A stretch of 17,127 nucleotides of DNA, taken from NCBI RefSeq assembly GCF_002104995.1, contig NW_024468449.1, forward strand, positions 1 to 17,127, in the 5' to 3' direction. Origin of the DNA: Linderina pennispora (lineage: Eukaryota; Kickxellomycota; Kickxellomycetes; Kickxellales; Kickxellaceae). Every line of letters starts with the position of its first letter. The first letter of the stretch is position 1. Shown piece by piece: positions 8,090 to 17,127 of the stretch. The position numbers were made by a program, and so were the translations under genes. The notes beneath the pieces were generated by a model. That model saw only the letters and a list, made by a program, of their open reading frames with translations. It did not search any database and was not told the DNA's origin.

Positions 8090-8532
8090 AATGCACAAAA
8101 CAAGTAAAAGGCCAGGTGTTTTTGGGTGTGCAGAGGTCGTTAAATTAGCACGAATTGAAGGCGGACGGGGAATAATGATAATAAAAACGCCGTATTTTTA
8201 GAAAACAAAAATGCAATAAAAGAGGTGAGGAGGAAAAAGGAAAGAGGAGCTTCTAGGTTTACAAATTTTCGCAATGCATAATGGCTGCAAGACCACCAAG
8301 CCGCGAGGAGGAAAGAAAGATCGGCCACATACGACAAAAGAAACCAAGGGAGATGTGGGGGAGGATCCAATCAAGATCAGGCCATGTGCAGCCAATACAT
8401 GGGTTGAAAAAACCGGTGGCCAAATCGCCGGGATGGGAGCAATGCCGAGGAGAGGGCTGGAGTAGCTGCGTGTGGGGCCCCACATCGCAGCCAGCCAACT
8501 CTCGGAAAGACCATCCGAAACCACCACAAAAG
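8090..8532. other. Intergenic region between the IQ gene and the Bub2-like gene
   Basis: This holds the 3' flank of the Bub2-like gene and the promoter of the IQ gene, both minus-strand. Open frames here on either strand have no recognisable motif. No RNA gene or repeat was seen. Confidence 0.5.
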
Positions 8533-10394
8533 TCACTGCTCGCCCTCCACAACGCGGGGGGGTTCGAACTCGGCCGACAGACGGCGCTCCAGCAGCCACA
8601 GGGCCTCGGAGCCCGCCACCAGCCGCTTCCCGCGCCGGGCATTCACCGACCCAACATGCGGCTGCGCGGGCCTCGCAATGCCCAGCCCCAGCTCGCCATA
8701 TGCCCCCGTCGTCCGGATGCGCTTCTGGCCGCTGGTAAACGTCTTGGCACGCGGGCGCCCCGACCCGCTCGACTTGCGGCTGCTGGCATTGCTGTTGCAG
8801 GGGCTGCCCAGCTGCGGCGAGTGGTCGCGCTTCAGAGAGCTCTCCGCCGGGTCGGCCACCGGCGGGGCTCCGGCCAGAAGCTCGGCCAGCGCCGGGTCGT
8901 GGGCATGGCGCTTGATGCGGCGCCGCAGCGGCTCCGGCAGAAGCTCGTACAGCTCGCGCGTGCGGCGGATCACACTCGCAGCCCGCAGCGGCGGAAACGA
9001 CCGCAGGAACAGCATCGGCGAGGTCGTCGTGGCCAGGAGCTCACGCATCGACAGCAGCTGGGCCACGATGCAGACCACGTTCAGATGCACACCGAACGCC
9101 AGCAGAAAGTCCCACAGCCGCACGACCTGGCGCAGCGGACCCACATTGGCGCTCAGCGTCATCGCTGCTGGGAACGCGTAGATTTTGGCCACTGCGCCGT
9201 GTCGCCGCAGATGCGAGTACAGCTGTGGGTCCACAAACGCCAGGCACTCGTCCACCAGCTGCACACACGCATGGACGCCCGGCAGCGACGGCCGCGCGTA
9301 AAGCGGACACTCGTTGCGAAGAAACTGGCGGAACGCATAGAACGCAGCGCTCTCGTCCATCACATACAGGAACGGTGCCAATAGTGTGTTCATGCCCTGC
9401 ACATACCGCGGGGGATCGCTGGCTGACCGATCTACGAGGGTAAAAAAGATAAACAAACTCAGCTTTCAGTGTAGTATCGATGGTTGCAGGCTGCTTCAGA
9501 GAAGCCCGCATGGGGAGGCGCCTAGCAATTACGCAAACTCCGCCCACACTACATCCCCCCGGTCCAATAGACCGCCCTGCCCCCGCCTGCACTATTCACT
9601 TACCCGGGGCGCTCAGCAGCGCATTCAGCACCCGGACCACCGACTCAGTGGTGACGGTCTTGCGGAACTCGCTGTCGCCTGCCAGCGTGCGGAACGCGTC
9701 GTTGTTGATTTTACCCGCACACGCCGACGGGCACAGCCCCAGCGCTCGCTCGTAGCCCTCGACACCCGTCGCCCGCACCTCCAGCATCGCCAGCCACAGC
9801 CGCCCACGCGCCTGCTGGTCTACCGCCGGCAGCCCGCCGTTGCTCACCACCAGCACCCGCACCGCCCGCATCGACGCGCCCACCTCGCTCCAGCTCTCAT
9901 GCACCCGCCGCTGCAATGCCGCCAGCTTGCGCGTCTCTGCCAGCAGCGGCGCCCGCTCCGCCGGCTCGCCCTCGCCCGCCCCCAGCGTTGCCAGAAACGG
10001 CGGGATCGTGATCGTCCGCCCCTCTAGCGCTTGCTCCACCGAGCTTATGTCAGACCCGATCGAGTCGCCACCTCGCCGCCGCTGCCGGTAGTCCGACGAC
10101 TCGGCCGCCTCCCCGGTACGTTGTGTCCACGCGCGCCGGCTCCACCAGCTCCAGCCCCCGTAGATCCCCAGGCTCGCTGACTGGTACTCGCAGCCGCTCG
10201 CGCAGCCGCAGCCCGCTGTCGTGGCTCACCGGAGGCGAGGCCCTGTATGCCGACGGTACCCGCGGACTCCCCACTGCCTCCTCGCTGCCCACCGGCTCTT
10301 TGAACTCAATACCATTGAGCTGCCGGCTCAGCTCCAGCACCCGTGGTGTCAGTCCGCGCCGGTGCGTTGTGGGTGTTGTTTTGCGCATGTACAT
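8533..10394 (-). CDS. BUB2: Bub2/Cdc16-type TBC-domain GTPase-activating protein
   Basis: This is the GAP half of the two-component GAP that restrains the Tem1/Spg1 GTPase at the spindle pole (mitotic exit or septation initiation network). Both TBC catalytic fingers are present. The arginine finger is INNDAFR (IxxDxxR, about residues 204-210). The glutamine finger is YVQ in RYVQGMNTLLAPFLYVMDE (about 248-250), encoded after a clear 172-nt intron at 9603-9432 (GTAAGT..CGTAG). Downstream blocks IYAFPAAMTL, LWDFLLAFGVHLN and SPMLFLRSFPPL are Bub2/Cdc16 hallmarks. A long basic, Ser-rich C-terminal tail follows. The N-terminus is extended and has low complexity. Joining the ATG-bearing frame (10394) to the TBC frame needs an intron, best at 10119-10044 (76 nt, CTGAC branch-like). 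An alternative is a 49-nt intron starting at a GTGAGC further upstream. With the 76-nt model the protein is 537 aa. Confidence 0.85.
9432..9603 (-). other. Intron in the Bub2-like gene (172 nt)
   Basis: A consensus donor GTAAGT at 9603 and the acceptor CCTCGTAG ending at 9432. Phase 1 splicing joins ..LLSAP to D-RSASDPPRYVQG and brings the two TBC halves into register. Confidence 0.9.
10044..10119 (-). other. Probable first intron of the Bub2-like gene (76 nt)
   Basis: The donor is AC|GTACCG and the acceptor is CTGACATAAG. It contains a CTGAC branch-like motif and restores frame (..VEPARVDTT to SVEQALEG). The donor is weak. A 49-nt intron (GTGAGC..TACCAG) further upstream also keeps frame. 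Confidence 0.45.
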
Positions 10395-11526
10395 ACAGAC
10401 TGAATACGAATAAAATAGATATCGGGTGTGCGTAAAAAGGTCGTAGCGTTAAGAGAAATAATAAAACACCTTGGGAAAGGTGCAATGCGAAGAGGGGATT
10501 AAGAGAAGTGAAAGGGTGCGAGAAAGTTTTGTGTATTTTTATAATTTGAGCGGAATAAAGAGAGGACCTGACTTTTTTGCTGGTTCCTGGAATGTAGCAC
10601 GCACAATAGACGCTAGCCTTTTATCCCTTTTCTGGCCCCTCTCCGCACGCCAGCCGCTGCACTAGTCTACAAGCGCCCCCTTGGCGTGCGGACAGACAGC
10701 TGCGAGAAACTCTGTCATTCTCTGCCCACCCACCGGCCCCGCGCTCTATATTGCCGTGTCAGCCTGCCTGGCTCTGGAGTGGGAAGGAGCCTTTGCGCAT
10801 TTATGTGTCCATGGCGATCCCCAGCCCTTTTCAACCCCTCTGCGCGCAATTGCCATTCAATTCGCATGCAAGCCCAGCCATGCATGCCCAAACCTGGCTT
10901 CCCCTCCATCGCGCCGTCGCGCATTTCCTTTGTCTTTGTCTTTTTTCGCCAGCAGGATCAGCCTCCCCACCATGTCAGCGCTGGCACCACGCCTCTACGG
11001 CTTGATCTCTCAGCCAGTCAGCGCGCTCTGTTTTAGGCTTTTTCCAGCGCTCAATGCAGCTCCTCCCCGGGTGATCCTCCACGCACCCCAATTTTTCAGT
11101 TCGGGACTGCGCCTTGTCCGCAGGCCACGTGAGCCTCGGCCCATGAGCCTACCTGCGCCAACCCGACTCGTTTTCGTGCATTCCAGGATCCGAGTTCCCG
11201 AATCCATTGTGATCCCTCCCCAGATCTCCCGCGCCTGCTGCTGCTGATATCTATCCCTTTCATCACGCTTGCGAGGCTGGCCGGTTGTTGTTTCTGAGAT
11301 GCATCACCCGCTACTGCTCATCATCATGGACAATCCAGCCTCTCCACGCACTATACTGGCTCCAGGATCCTCCCCGTCCGTCCATGCTGCAAATAAAAGA
11401 GGGTGCGCCTGTATATCCTCTCCCCACCGTTCCTACATTGCCTTACACAAGCTGCAATCCAATTCCCCATTAGACTTATTTGCATTCGGCCACGCATCCC
11501 CTTGAATCCCACTTGCAATACAGGAA
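10395..11526. other. Divergent promoter region between the Bub2-like and secreted-protein genes
   Basis: About 1.1 kb between divergently transcribed genes. The plus strand is C/T-rich over most of it, and an ATAAAAG-type TATA candidate lies near 11393-11400. A plus-strand frame from an ATG at 10972 (CACCATGTCAGCG context) to 11247 could encode 91 residues of Pro/Arg-rich sequence, but no motif supports it. A CAATACAG just before the start codon at 11527 could be the 3' splice site of a 5' UTR intron. Confidence 0.5.
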
Positions 11527-12227
11527 ATGAAATGCCCCGCCACTCTGCTCTCCCTTGTCTACTTCTCCCCAGTCGCATTGTCATTGAGCCAGCGCCAGAT
11601 CGCCACAGATCCTTCTGGCAATAGTGCTGTCATCCCAGGATCTCTCCAGGGCGATGGCGCCGGACAGCCACCATTTGACACCAGTGCCCAGCAGCCGATT
11701 TCTGATCCTGGCGATGCTGCCGGGCTGTTCCCATTTGACGGCAACGGCCAGTCCCTGCTTTCTGCTGGAGATTTCCAACAGCCCTCTGGTAGCAGACAGC
11801 CGCCATTTGGTAGCCCTGGTCAGCAGCAACCCAATGACACTAGCCAGCAGCCTGGAAGCAGGCCCAACACCAATCTGCAACAGCCCACCGGCACCACCCA
11901 ACCCCAGAGCCAGCCCACAGCTGTCCAGGACTCTGCTTCGTCAATCGCAGACCATTCCAGCGTCAATTCTAGAGCGTATGTCGAGCCTGTTCAACTTTGG
12001 CCAGGAAGTATCCCCCAACCCTGCTCCATCTGGCGTGCATCCTGGGCCAGTCTGTGTCATCGCCTTCCCGGAGCGCTGAGCTGCGCACCGATAGTCTCTC
12101 CACGCAGCAGGAGGAATCAGCAGAGACGCCCGGGGACCTCCACGCCAATACGGGCAATGTGGGCAGGTCGGTGGCTGCGTGCGCTGTGGCTGTTGCCGCT
12201 GCATGCATTCTTTCTGGATCCATCTAA
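11527..12227 (+). CDS. Secreted Gln/Pro/Ser-rich protein, probably GPI-anchored, spliced
   Basis: The ATG at 11527 opens MKCPATLLSLVYFSPVALSLS, a clear signal peptide. Low-complexity Q/P/S/G-rich sequence follows, with imperfect QPPF(D/G) and QQP repeats. The first frame loses its character after HSSVNSRA, where a consensus donor GTATGT occurs (11976). The final frame ends with a Ser/Thr/Glu-rich stretch and a hydrophobic tail (VAACAVAVAAACILSGSI, stop 12225-12227) preceded by TGN, as in a GPI-attachment signal. An intron at 11976-12073 (98 nt, acceptor CCCGGAG) joins the two in frame and gives 200 aa. Other acceptors are possible, and a third frame (SSLFNFGQEV..) also looks protein-like. The likely location is the plasma membrane or cell wall. 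The biochemical role is unknown. Confidence 0.7.
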
Positions 12228-12285
12228 GAGCCTCATTCGTGTATAATTTGTCCAATCTTGCCACTCATCTCAGAAGTATGAATCA

Positions 12286-12291
12286 AATAAA
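12286..12291 (+). terminator. AATAAA polyadenylation signal
   Basis: AATAAA lies 59 nt past the stop codon of the secreted-protein gene and is a plausible cleavage and polyadenylation signal for it. Confidence 0.5.
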
Positions 12292-12429
12292 TACATTACA
12301 GCATTATTAGACATGGTACCAAAAACCCCCCAATGCCCTGGCAATGCAACCTTAAACCAGTGCATGCCCTAAATCGCATATACACATTTGATTTCACTCC
12401 TGTTCCAGGTTGAACGATTACCACATGTG

Positions 12430-13219
12430 TCATGTCATAATTACGATTATGCCCAGCTTTTGTATTCGTTGGAGTACACTTTTGATTTGCCACCACTCCT
12501 TCTTACCTCGAAGTTTCGATTGGTTTTTGGAGAAATAAAACATGCAAAAAAGAGTTTCTACGTGGAACCTCCAGAGGAATTGAAAATTACTACAAAATTC
12601 GGCCAAACCCAGCGCTTCTCCTGCTCTTCTACATAAACTGGCCCCACCCCACTGATCTCCTGTTCGTTGGTGTCCTTCTGCAGCGGGATCTGTTGTCGCC
12701 CACACCTTCACGGACCGGTCGTTCATGTACCTATGCAGTTCCACGAGCCGCCACGACAGGATTATCAGCGGTAGCTGAGCCAGATCCTCAGCCCGCACAA
12801 TTTCCACAGTTCCAATACGCCGCAGGCTCGGCCCACCCGCCGGAAGTACGCAACGATCTCGCCCTGCTGGTCTGTCAACTTCCATGTCCGCGACAGTAGC
12901 CTCACGCTCCACTTCAGGAGCCGCCCCCGCAGATCAATAAACTCGTAGTGCTTTGAGGTTGCCTGGAACCACCCGTCGAACCCTGGCCCATGGATATCTG
13001 CCACATGCGATAGCAGCACCGGGTGTGCCTCGTATTCTGCATGGTCACCGGAACGTGTGCTCCCCTGGTACAAATATACTGGCAGTGTTTGGCATACGAC
13101 TGTGTAGCACGGTGTGGTGGTACTCTCTGCATGTGAGCTGCTTTTGTGTACTCCCGGGTAGACGCCAACGCACTGAATGTCCCGTTCTCTATCAGCGTAT
13201 ACTCATGTATGGCTGACAT
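12430..13219 (-). pseudogene. Divergent tubby-like family member, one intron, frame-broken (copy T2)
   Basis: The ATG at 13219 starts MSAIHEYTLIENGTF. A 47-nt intron at 13173-13127 (GTGCGT..ATGCAG) joins it in frame to KSTTTPCYTVV. The domain block YEFIDLRGRLLKWSV..WKLTDQQGEIVAYF aligns over 35 positions without gaps to the WKFTDPNGTKYRWEV..WELQGHRGKAVATF block of copy T5, which places it in the same family. At about 12820-12841 the frame shifts, and the expected C-terminal segment (AEDLAQLPLIILSW) continues in another frame. If translation stays in the first frame it stops at 12765. The second frame runs to 12430 with nothing recognisable after the domain, so the true 3' end may be earlier. 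The break cannot be an intron without deleting conserved sequence. Confidence 0.6.
13127..13173 (-). other. Intron of tubby-like copy T2 (47 nt)
   Basis: A consensus-like GTGCGT donor and CATGCAG acceptor. Removal turns two half-frames into one continuous N-terminus (..NGTFKSTTTPCY..). Confidence 0.6.
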
Positions 13220-13673
13220 GGGTGAAAGTGATGAGGGTGTATTAAGGATGAGGTGAAGAACTGAGGAACAGAAATGGGGGATACTGGTGCACAAGGCAGG
13301 GAAAGGAGCAAAAGAAGGGGTAACGCCCCCAGCCTGTGATTTCCCCACCTCCCGAAGATCCCAGAGATGTTCCATGGACCGCATTATGACCGGTCCACAA
13401 AGCCGTTTCTTTGTGGCACATTTTCAACTGCAGGTCACCGTGATCGCCTGTCAAAGCGTAATAAATCGGAATCCGGGAGAGGCCGCTGCATATCTCCAGA
13501 TCTCACAGCGGAGTAACATGACAGTGCGTCTTGGCGCCCAGCCAGCAGGCAGGCACCTGCGCCACTGTTCCATCCTTCCGACTGTGCATTGTTTTTGAAT
13601 GTGAATGGTATTGAAGTATGTAGCAGACTAATAAGTACTCAAGCATCCTGTTCCCGTTGCACTCGAGTTAGAA
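13220..13673. other. Intergenic spacer between copies T2 and T3
   Basis: No gene recognised. The stretch contains the presumptive minus-strand promoter of copy T2 and the 3' flank of T3. Open frames on either strand here lack family motifs. Confidence 0.45.
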
Positions 13674-14349
13674 TCACTCCACAGCCAGCTTAATAGAAAT
13701 CCGGTTAGAACATTTTTGGTGCTCATGATGCGGTGTATTCGACAATATGTCCAGTACTGTGGTAGATACCCTGGCCTTGGAGCCATTACCAGGCCTGCTG
13801 CCAAAGGTAGTTATCGCACTTAGAGCCCAGGAAAGCAGTGCAAGCAGGCGTAGCTCTTCGCTAACATTCTCGTCTATGGTTAAATTTGCGTAGCCGCAGT
13901 ACCAAAACTGGTTGCCATCGAAAACCAGCAACTGCATTCCCTCGACGGTCATGCAGCTGCCAGCCTGTCTCCTTGTTTGAACTATCCACTTATATGCGGC
14001 GCCTGACAGGTCAGAAAACTTCCATCCTGTGCTTTTCACTCTCTGCTTGATGCTAGTCTGTTGACCGCTAATCGAAACCCGTACCTCTTTATCGTTGGCA
14101 CCATTGACGTCGGCGATAGCCAAGGGCTCTCCGCCATCATCAGTACGGGCAGCCATGCCAGGCACAAAGGTTACATCATCAGAAATATCGAATTGCTGCG
14201 AGCTGATAACAAGCCGAGGTGGCTTGAGGATATGTTGTAGGTTAGCTCGCCCAGCCCCGTGCGGATTCGATGCTGTTAAAGCGGCCAGAGTAAACAGAGC
14301 AGTTTCTGCGATTGTCGCCCAGGAAGAGCGTGTATTCCTCGATTGCCAT
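13674..14349 (-). pseudogene. Tubby C-terminal/LURP-one-like protein, frame-broken (copy T3)
   Basis: The ATG at 14349 starts MAIEEYTLFLGDNRRNCSVY, a good family N-terminus. Within about 35 codons the frame reaches a TAA. Recognisable sequence resumes in another frame (LKPPRLVISSQQFDISDDV) and stays open to the TGA at 13674. The downstream frame carries GWKFSDLSGAAYKW, a weakened WEL/VATF block (SCMTVEGMQLLVF) and the C-terminal helix EELRLLALLSWALS. At least one net frameshift lies between about 14235 and 14262, and no GT..AG pair spans it. The rest of the domain is well kept, so the break is either recent or an assembly indel. Confidence 0.65.
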
Positions 14350-14359
14350 AGTCAAAAAG

Positions 14360-14724
14360 TGCGTAGACGGAGATGCAGTTGATAAAAGGTGATGCTAGTC
14401 TAACTTGTGAAGCCCTGTCACCCGTGCACATTTTATGTGACCCACACAATGCGGAGTCCGTATCGGCCAATTTTTTGACAGCATCTTGGCGTGCATGCGT
14501 GTTGCATTCTGGAACCAGCCGCCACTGATTTCTCGTAACAAGCCATGTTCCCAACATCCGGGCGAGACAATACCAACCGGCAAACAGCGTACTTTGATTA
14601 GTAATGTAGCATAGAAATATGTGTGGCCAAGCCCTTGGCGAATATGGCTGCGTACCTTTGACAGGATGGCGTCTGTTCGCAACAGCAGTGTATAATCAAG
14701 CTGACAGCAAATTATACATGCCAT
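14360..14724 (-). pseudogene. Likely degenerate tubby-like remnant (copy T4)
   Basis: In the spacer between T3 and T5 a minus-strand ATG at 14724 precedes LDYTLLLRTD, which resembles the family opening EYTLF or EYTLI. Further on, TWLVTRNQWRL fits the family YxW.V......W.L spacing in shortened form. TACTAAT, a perfect fungal branch site, precedes CAAAG near 14590-14600, so an intron may be present. The frames are interleaved and I could not build one continuous product. The assignment is tentative. Confidence 0.35.
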
Positions 14725-14789
14725 GCATTAGTATGGAGGTCATACTCTTCATGTAGCTGTCGTGCTTGACAAGGCTGATAAACCATCTG

Positions 14790-15415
14790 TTAAACGATGT
14801 ATATTAAAACCCACCAACACATGGCGTTGGTAAATGTGTCGTCACCTCCACCTACACTGTTTGTAGGAACAGTCTTACTCGTAAAAATCGCTTTAGCACT
14901 CAATGCCCACGATAGTAGGACCAGCATGCGTAGGTCCTCATCCATACCCTCGTCCACTATGAAGCTGGCATAGTTGTCACTCCAAAACTGCCTGCTGTCA
15001 AAGGTAGCAACAGCCTTTCCTCGATGCCCTTGCAGCTCCCAGCGCTTCTCCTTGCGCAAGACCTCCCATCTGTATTTAGTCCCATTAGGGTCGGTGAACT
15101 TCCAGCCGACGCCTGCAATCCGCTGCGCTACTTTAACGCTCTTTCCTTTAACAGAAACCTGAGCAGACCTACCATTGCCCTGACTAACGTCAGCAACAGC
15201 CGTATTGCCATCAGAATGAACCAGCATGCCAGGCACAACAGTTGCATCATCGGATATATCCAGATTATGAGAGCTGATAATAAGACGAGGAAGCCGAAGA
15301 AAAATGGTGTATGCCAGCTCGCCCGATGCCTGTGCCGAAGCAAGGTCAGTAAATCCTCCATGGTAGATGGAGCAATTGGTGCGATTGTTGCTCAGAAATA
15401 GGTGTACTCGACCAT
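14790..15415 (-). pseudogene. Tubby C-terminal/LURP-one-like protein, best preserved (copy T5)
   Basis: One frame is open from upstream of 15415 to a stop at 14790 and shows the full family layout. It has an N-terminal strand region (HLFLSNNRTNCSIYHGGF), then AYTIFLRLPRLIISS, then DISDDATVVPG. Next come the signature GWKFTDPNGTKYRWEV, WELQGHRGKAVATF and the terminal helix DEDLRMLVLLSWALS. That frame has no upstream ATG. The expected start, ATG at 15415-15413 (MVEYTYF), is in a different frame and hits TGA after seven codons. Copy T3 reads TTC-CTG at this point and T5 reads TTC-TG, so a single missing C near 15394-15398 explains the break. Function is unknown; plant and animal relatives of the fold bind membranes or phospholipids, which is only suggestive here. 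Confidence 0.7.
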
Positions 15416-15858
15416 AGCCGGGAATTGTCGATATTGGAATTGCAGGTAGCTGATGTGTAGATACCACCCAATGAATTGGGCGTTGATATAATTAAATACA
15501 GTCCGTTCGCTATTGGGACCACACGTGACAACATGTATTGACAGGTTCTTGGCAAGCAAAAAAGTTCTTGGCATGCACACATGTTTCTCGAATCTCTGGC
15601 CTTGCATACGGTTGGGGCTGCAAATCTAAAGGCGGTTGACAACCTGCTCGGAAGCAGCTGTCGCCAAAGGATCGCTATTGCACGTAGTTGTACAGTCGAC
15701 AAGGCGGCAACGCCATGTTCCGCACATGTTGCTGCGTGCCCCTTGATACATATGGGCTATTGAGGCTGGTGCTGTGTCCAAGATATTTGGTTAAATAATA
15801 GTTCAGTGAAGACTACATATGTTCGGCATGTGGAATTAGTCAAGATTAAAACCAGACT
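15416..15858 (-). other. Spacer with a possible tubby-like C-terminal remnant (T6)
   Basis: The spacer between T5 and T7. Around 15650-15710 a minus-strand frame reads LSTVQLRAIAILWRQLL, which resembles the terminal helix of the family (EELRLLALLSWAL, AEDLAQLPLIILSW). No signature GWKF..YKW block is visible beside it, so this is at best a fragment. The rest of the spacer shows nothing recognisable. Confidence 0.25.
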
Positions 15859-16445
15859 TTATTGATATACCGGGATTAACAAATGTGGATATTTTTCCTG
15901 CCTGCTAACAGCAATGATGCTAAATACCAGGGAGATCGAGCAAGGATAAATAATTGCCTGTCCATGTTTGGCAGAACCTCTAGGGTTCCTTGTCTGTGCT
16001 TTCCAAATGTAAAGCTGCAACGCAGACCCGCTGCCATCAGTCAGCTCCCATCTGGCACCTTGTATTGGAGTGTTCCATTTGTACTTGATACCTTCTGGAT
16101 CTCTTGAACTTCCATCCGAGCTGCGTAGCACGCTGTTCAATATTGAACACTGCCATTGATGATGACTCTCGCACTTTTCTCTGTACGCATATCAACGATT
16201 GCAATCCTTCAGTATATTCCTTGGTCATGAGGTTCGGTATGATACCAGCAATGACTGTTGTATCATCGTCCACGATATTTTCCACCGCGCTGAATATAAT
16301 ATTAGGATACTTCACGTAGACCCTATATAGTGGTTCGTGCAAAGTTTTCTCCTGCATCGATGGTGTCATAACAGCCGCGTAAACGCAACGCATCCTTCTT
16401 CTCAGGTGTGGTTGAATAGAACAAAGTGTAGTTACTTGGCAACAT
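15859..16445 (-). pseudogene. Tubby C-terminal/LURP-one-like protein, multiply frame-broken (copy T7)
   Basis: The ATG at 16445 gives MLPSNYTLFYSTTPEKKD.., a family N-terminus that hits a stop after about 43 codons. The sequence continues in a second frame (YPNIIFSAVENIVDDDTTVIAG.. to QRATQLGWKF). It then changes again to RDPEGIKYKW..GARWELTDGSGSALQLYIW. At least two frameshifts are therefore needed, one near 16310-16330 and one at the GWKF block near 16090-16110. The terminal helix is also weakened (ISLVFSIIAVS). No splice signals explain either change. This is the most decayed of the long copies. Confidence 0.6.
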
Positions 16446-16559
16446 GGTGATGGTAGAGAGCAAATAGTGGAGTAGAAAAGATTACAGTCAAATGAGTTAA
16501 GTTTTATTCGCTGCAGGAGAACGGAGCTATCCGTAAGCAACCTGCTGCTGCCGCCGCCT

Positions 16560-17127
16560 TCAACATGGGCTGGCTTGTGCCAGGATTTCCGTAATGGCAT
16601 GATACACCATGTACGGTTGAGAGCGAAAAAAGTTATTCTCTGTAGAAACCCTGATGTTCCTAACCAATGCACCAAGGAGTGAAGTCAAGATGCACCATGT
16701 GCCAGAATCATCGAAATGTATTGGCGAGGTTACGAGATTTCCAATGAATGTTCTTGACATCGGCATTTTCCTTTTTTGGCAAACATGCTATGGAACTTGC
16801 AGTAGGGTTGCACACCGGCAAACCCCAGTTGTAGGTCTTCACGGCATCCACAGGGTTAGAGGTCAAGGCTATGTCCATTTACGCCCTATGTTGGTATGCA
16901 ACCCTAAAGTACACTTTTGCCATAAGAAACAGCTCACAGTAAAAGGCAGCAGTAGAGATACATGAATATAAGGTGCGAAATGTGGCTCTAAAGGAACACT
17001 TGAAACACTTTTTTGCCATTCTTTAGCCATCTTCAGGATTCTTTCCGGCATAAGGCTGATTTTCGATTAAGCAGCAAGTCTTTTTTGTATTTCTTGGTCT
17101 ATGTCCAGAGGCAGCACAGAGCATATG
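16560..17127 (-). pseudogene. Tubby-like copy T8, partial at the window edge and frame-broken
   Basis: Family landmarks run across three frames. GLHTNIGRKWT lines up with QRIAGVGWKFT of T5. NPVDAVKTYNW lines up with DPNGTKYRW, followed in that frame by NIHWKSRNL, which matches the QFWSDNYA position. FDDSGTWCILTSLLGALVRN, in another frame ending at 16560, lines up with VDEGMDEDLRMLVLLSWALS. The N-terminal part would lie beyond the right end of the window. The stop at 16560 is 115 nt from the ATG of T7, a tighter spacing than between the other copies. The alignment is by eye and weak in places. Confidence 0.45.

Noticed and set aside
8281-9384. 367-codon plus-strand open frame
   Set aside because: It is antisense to the Bub2-like gene, whose TBC motifs are unmistakable. 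Arg/Gln-rich antisense frames are common opposite GC-rich coding sequence.
10681-11247. 188-codon plus-strand open frame
   Set aside because: It begins at a TTG, and only the part from the ATG at 10972 could be translated. No motif or splice partner supports it, so it is mentioned only within the promoter region.
12765-12912. Intron as the explanation for the T2 frame change (GTGGGC..CTGAG, 50 nt)
   Set aside because: It would restore frame, but it would delete the segment that aligns without gaps to the other copies, so an indel is the better explanation.
16560-17051. Transposase fragment
   Set aside because: Some residues around 16850 briefly suggested a mariner-type end, but no DDE motif or inverted repeats were found, and the order of landmarks fits a decayed tubby-like copy better.

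Overview
This window is eukaryotic and almost certainly fungal. Short GT-AG introns, GC-rich compact genes and a Bub2/Cdc16-type mitotic-exit GAP point to a fungus. A DNAJC12-type J protein, which I would not expect in yeasts or most Dikarya, points to an early-diverging lineage. Zoopagomycota (Kickxellomycotina) is my guess, not something the sequence proves.

Layout. (1) 1-3100 is a repeat-rich accessory region. It holds a direct repeat (1-265 and 2825-3088), a 1.44-kb element with about 250-nt inverted arms and an AT-rich, CpG-free interior (541-1984), a small nested inverted-repeat element (1387-1603), and a frame-broken gene of a tubby C-terminal/LURP-one-like family (2102-2712, minus). 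(2) 3630-12227 is a conserved-looking gene block: a DNAJC12-like co-chaperone (+), a 91-aa helical protein of unknown role (+), a three- or four-exon IQ-motif protein of about 1056 aa (-), a Bub2/Cdc16 TBC-domain GAP (-), and a spliced secreted, probably GPI-anchored Gln/Pro-rich protein (+). (3) 12430-17127 is a one-strand array of further tubby-like copies. Four fairly complete copies or domains and up to two or three remnants are visible, and every one carries at least one reading-frame break.

How it fits together. The central block is a set of unlinked housekeeping or regulatory functions: amino-acid-hydroxylase chaperoning by family analogy, mitotic exit signalling, and cell surface. It is flanked on both sides by decayed members of one expanded family, so expansion and decay of that family is the main accessory story. 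The inverted-arm element and the CpG-free tract indicate transposition followed by loss of CpG sites, which fits cytosine methylation and deamination. No tRNA, rRNA, CRISPR or intact transposase was seen. Exon models were made by eye from reading frame and splice signals, and those with uncertain joins are marked. Some frame breaks could be assembly indels.
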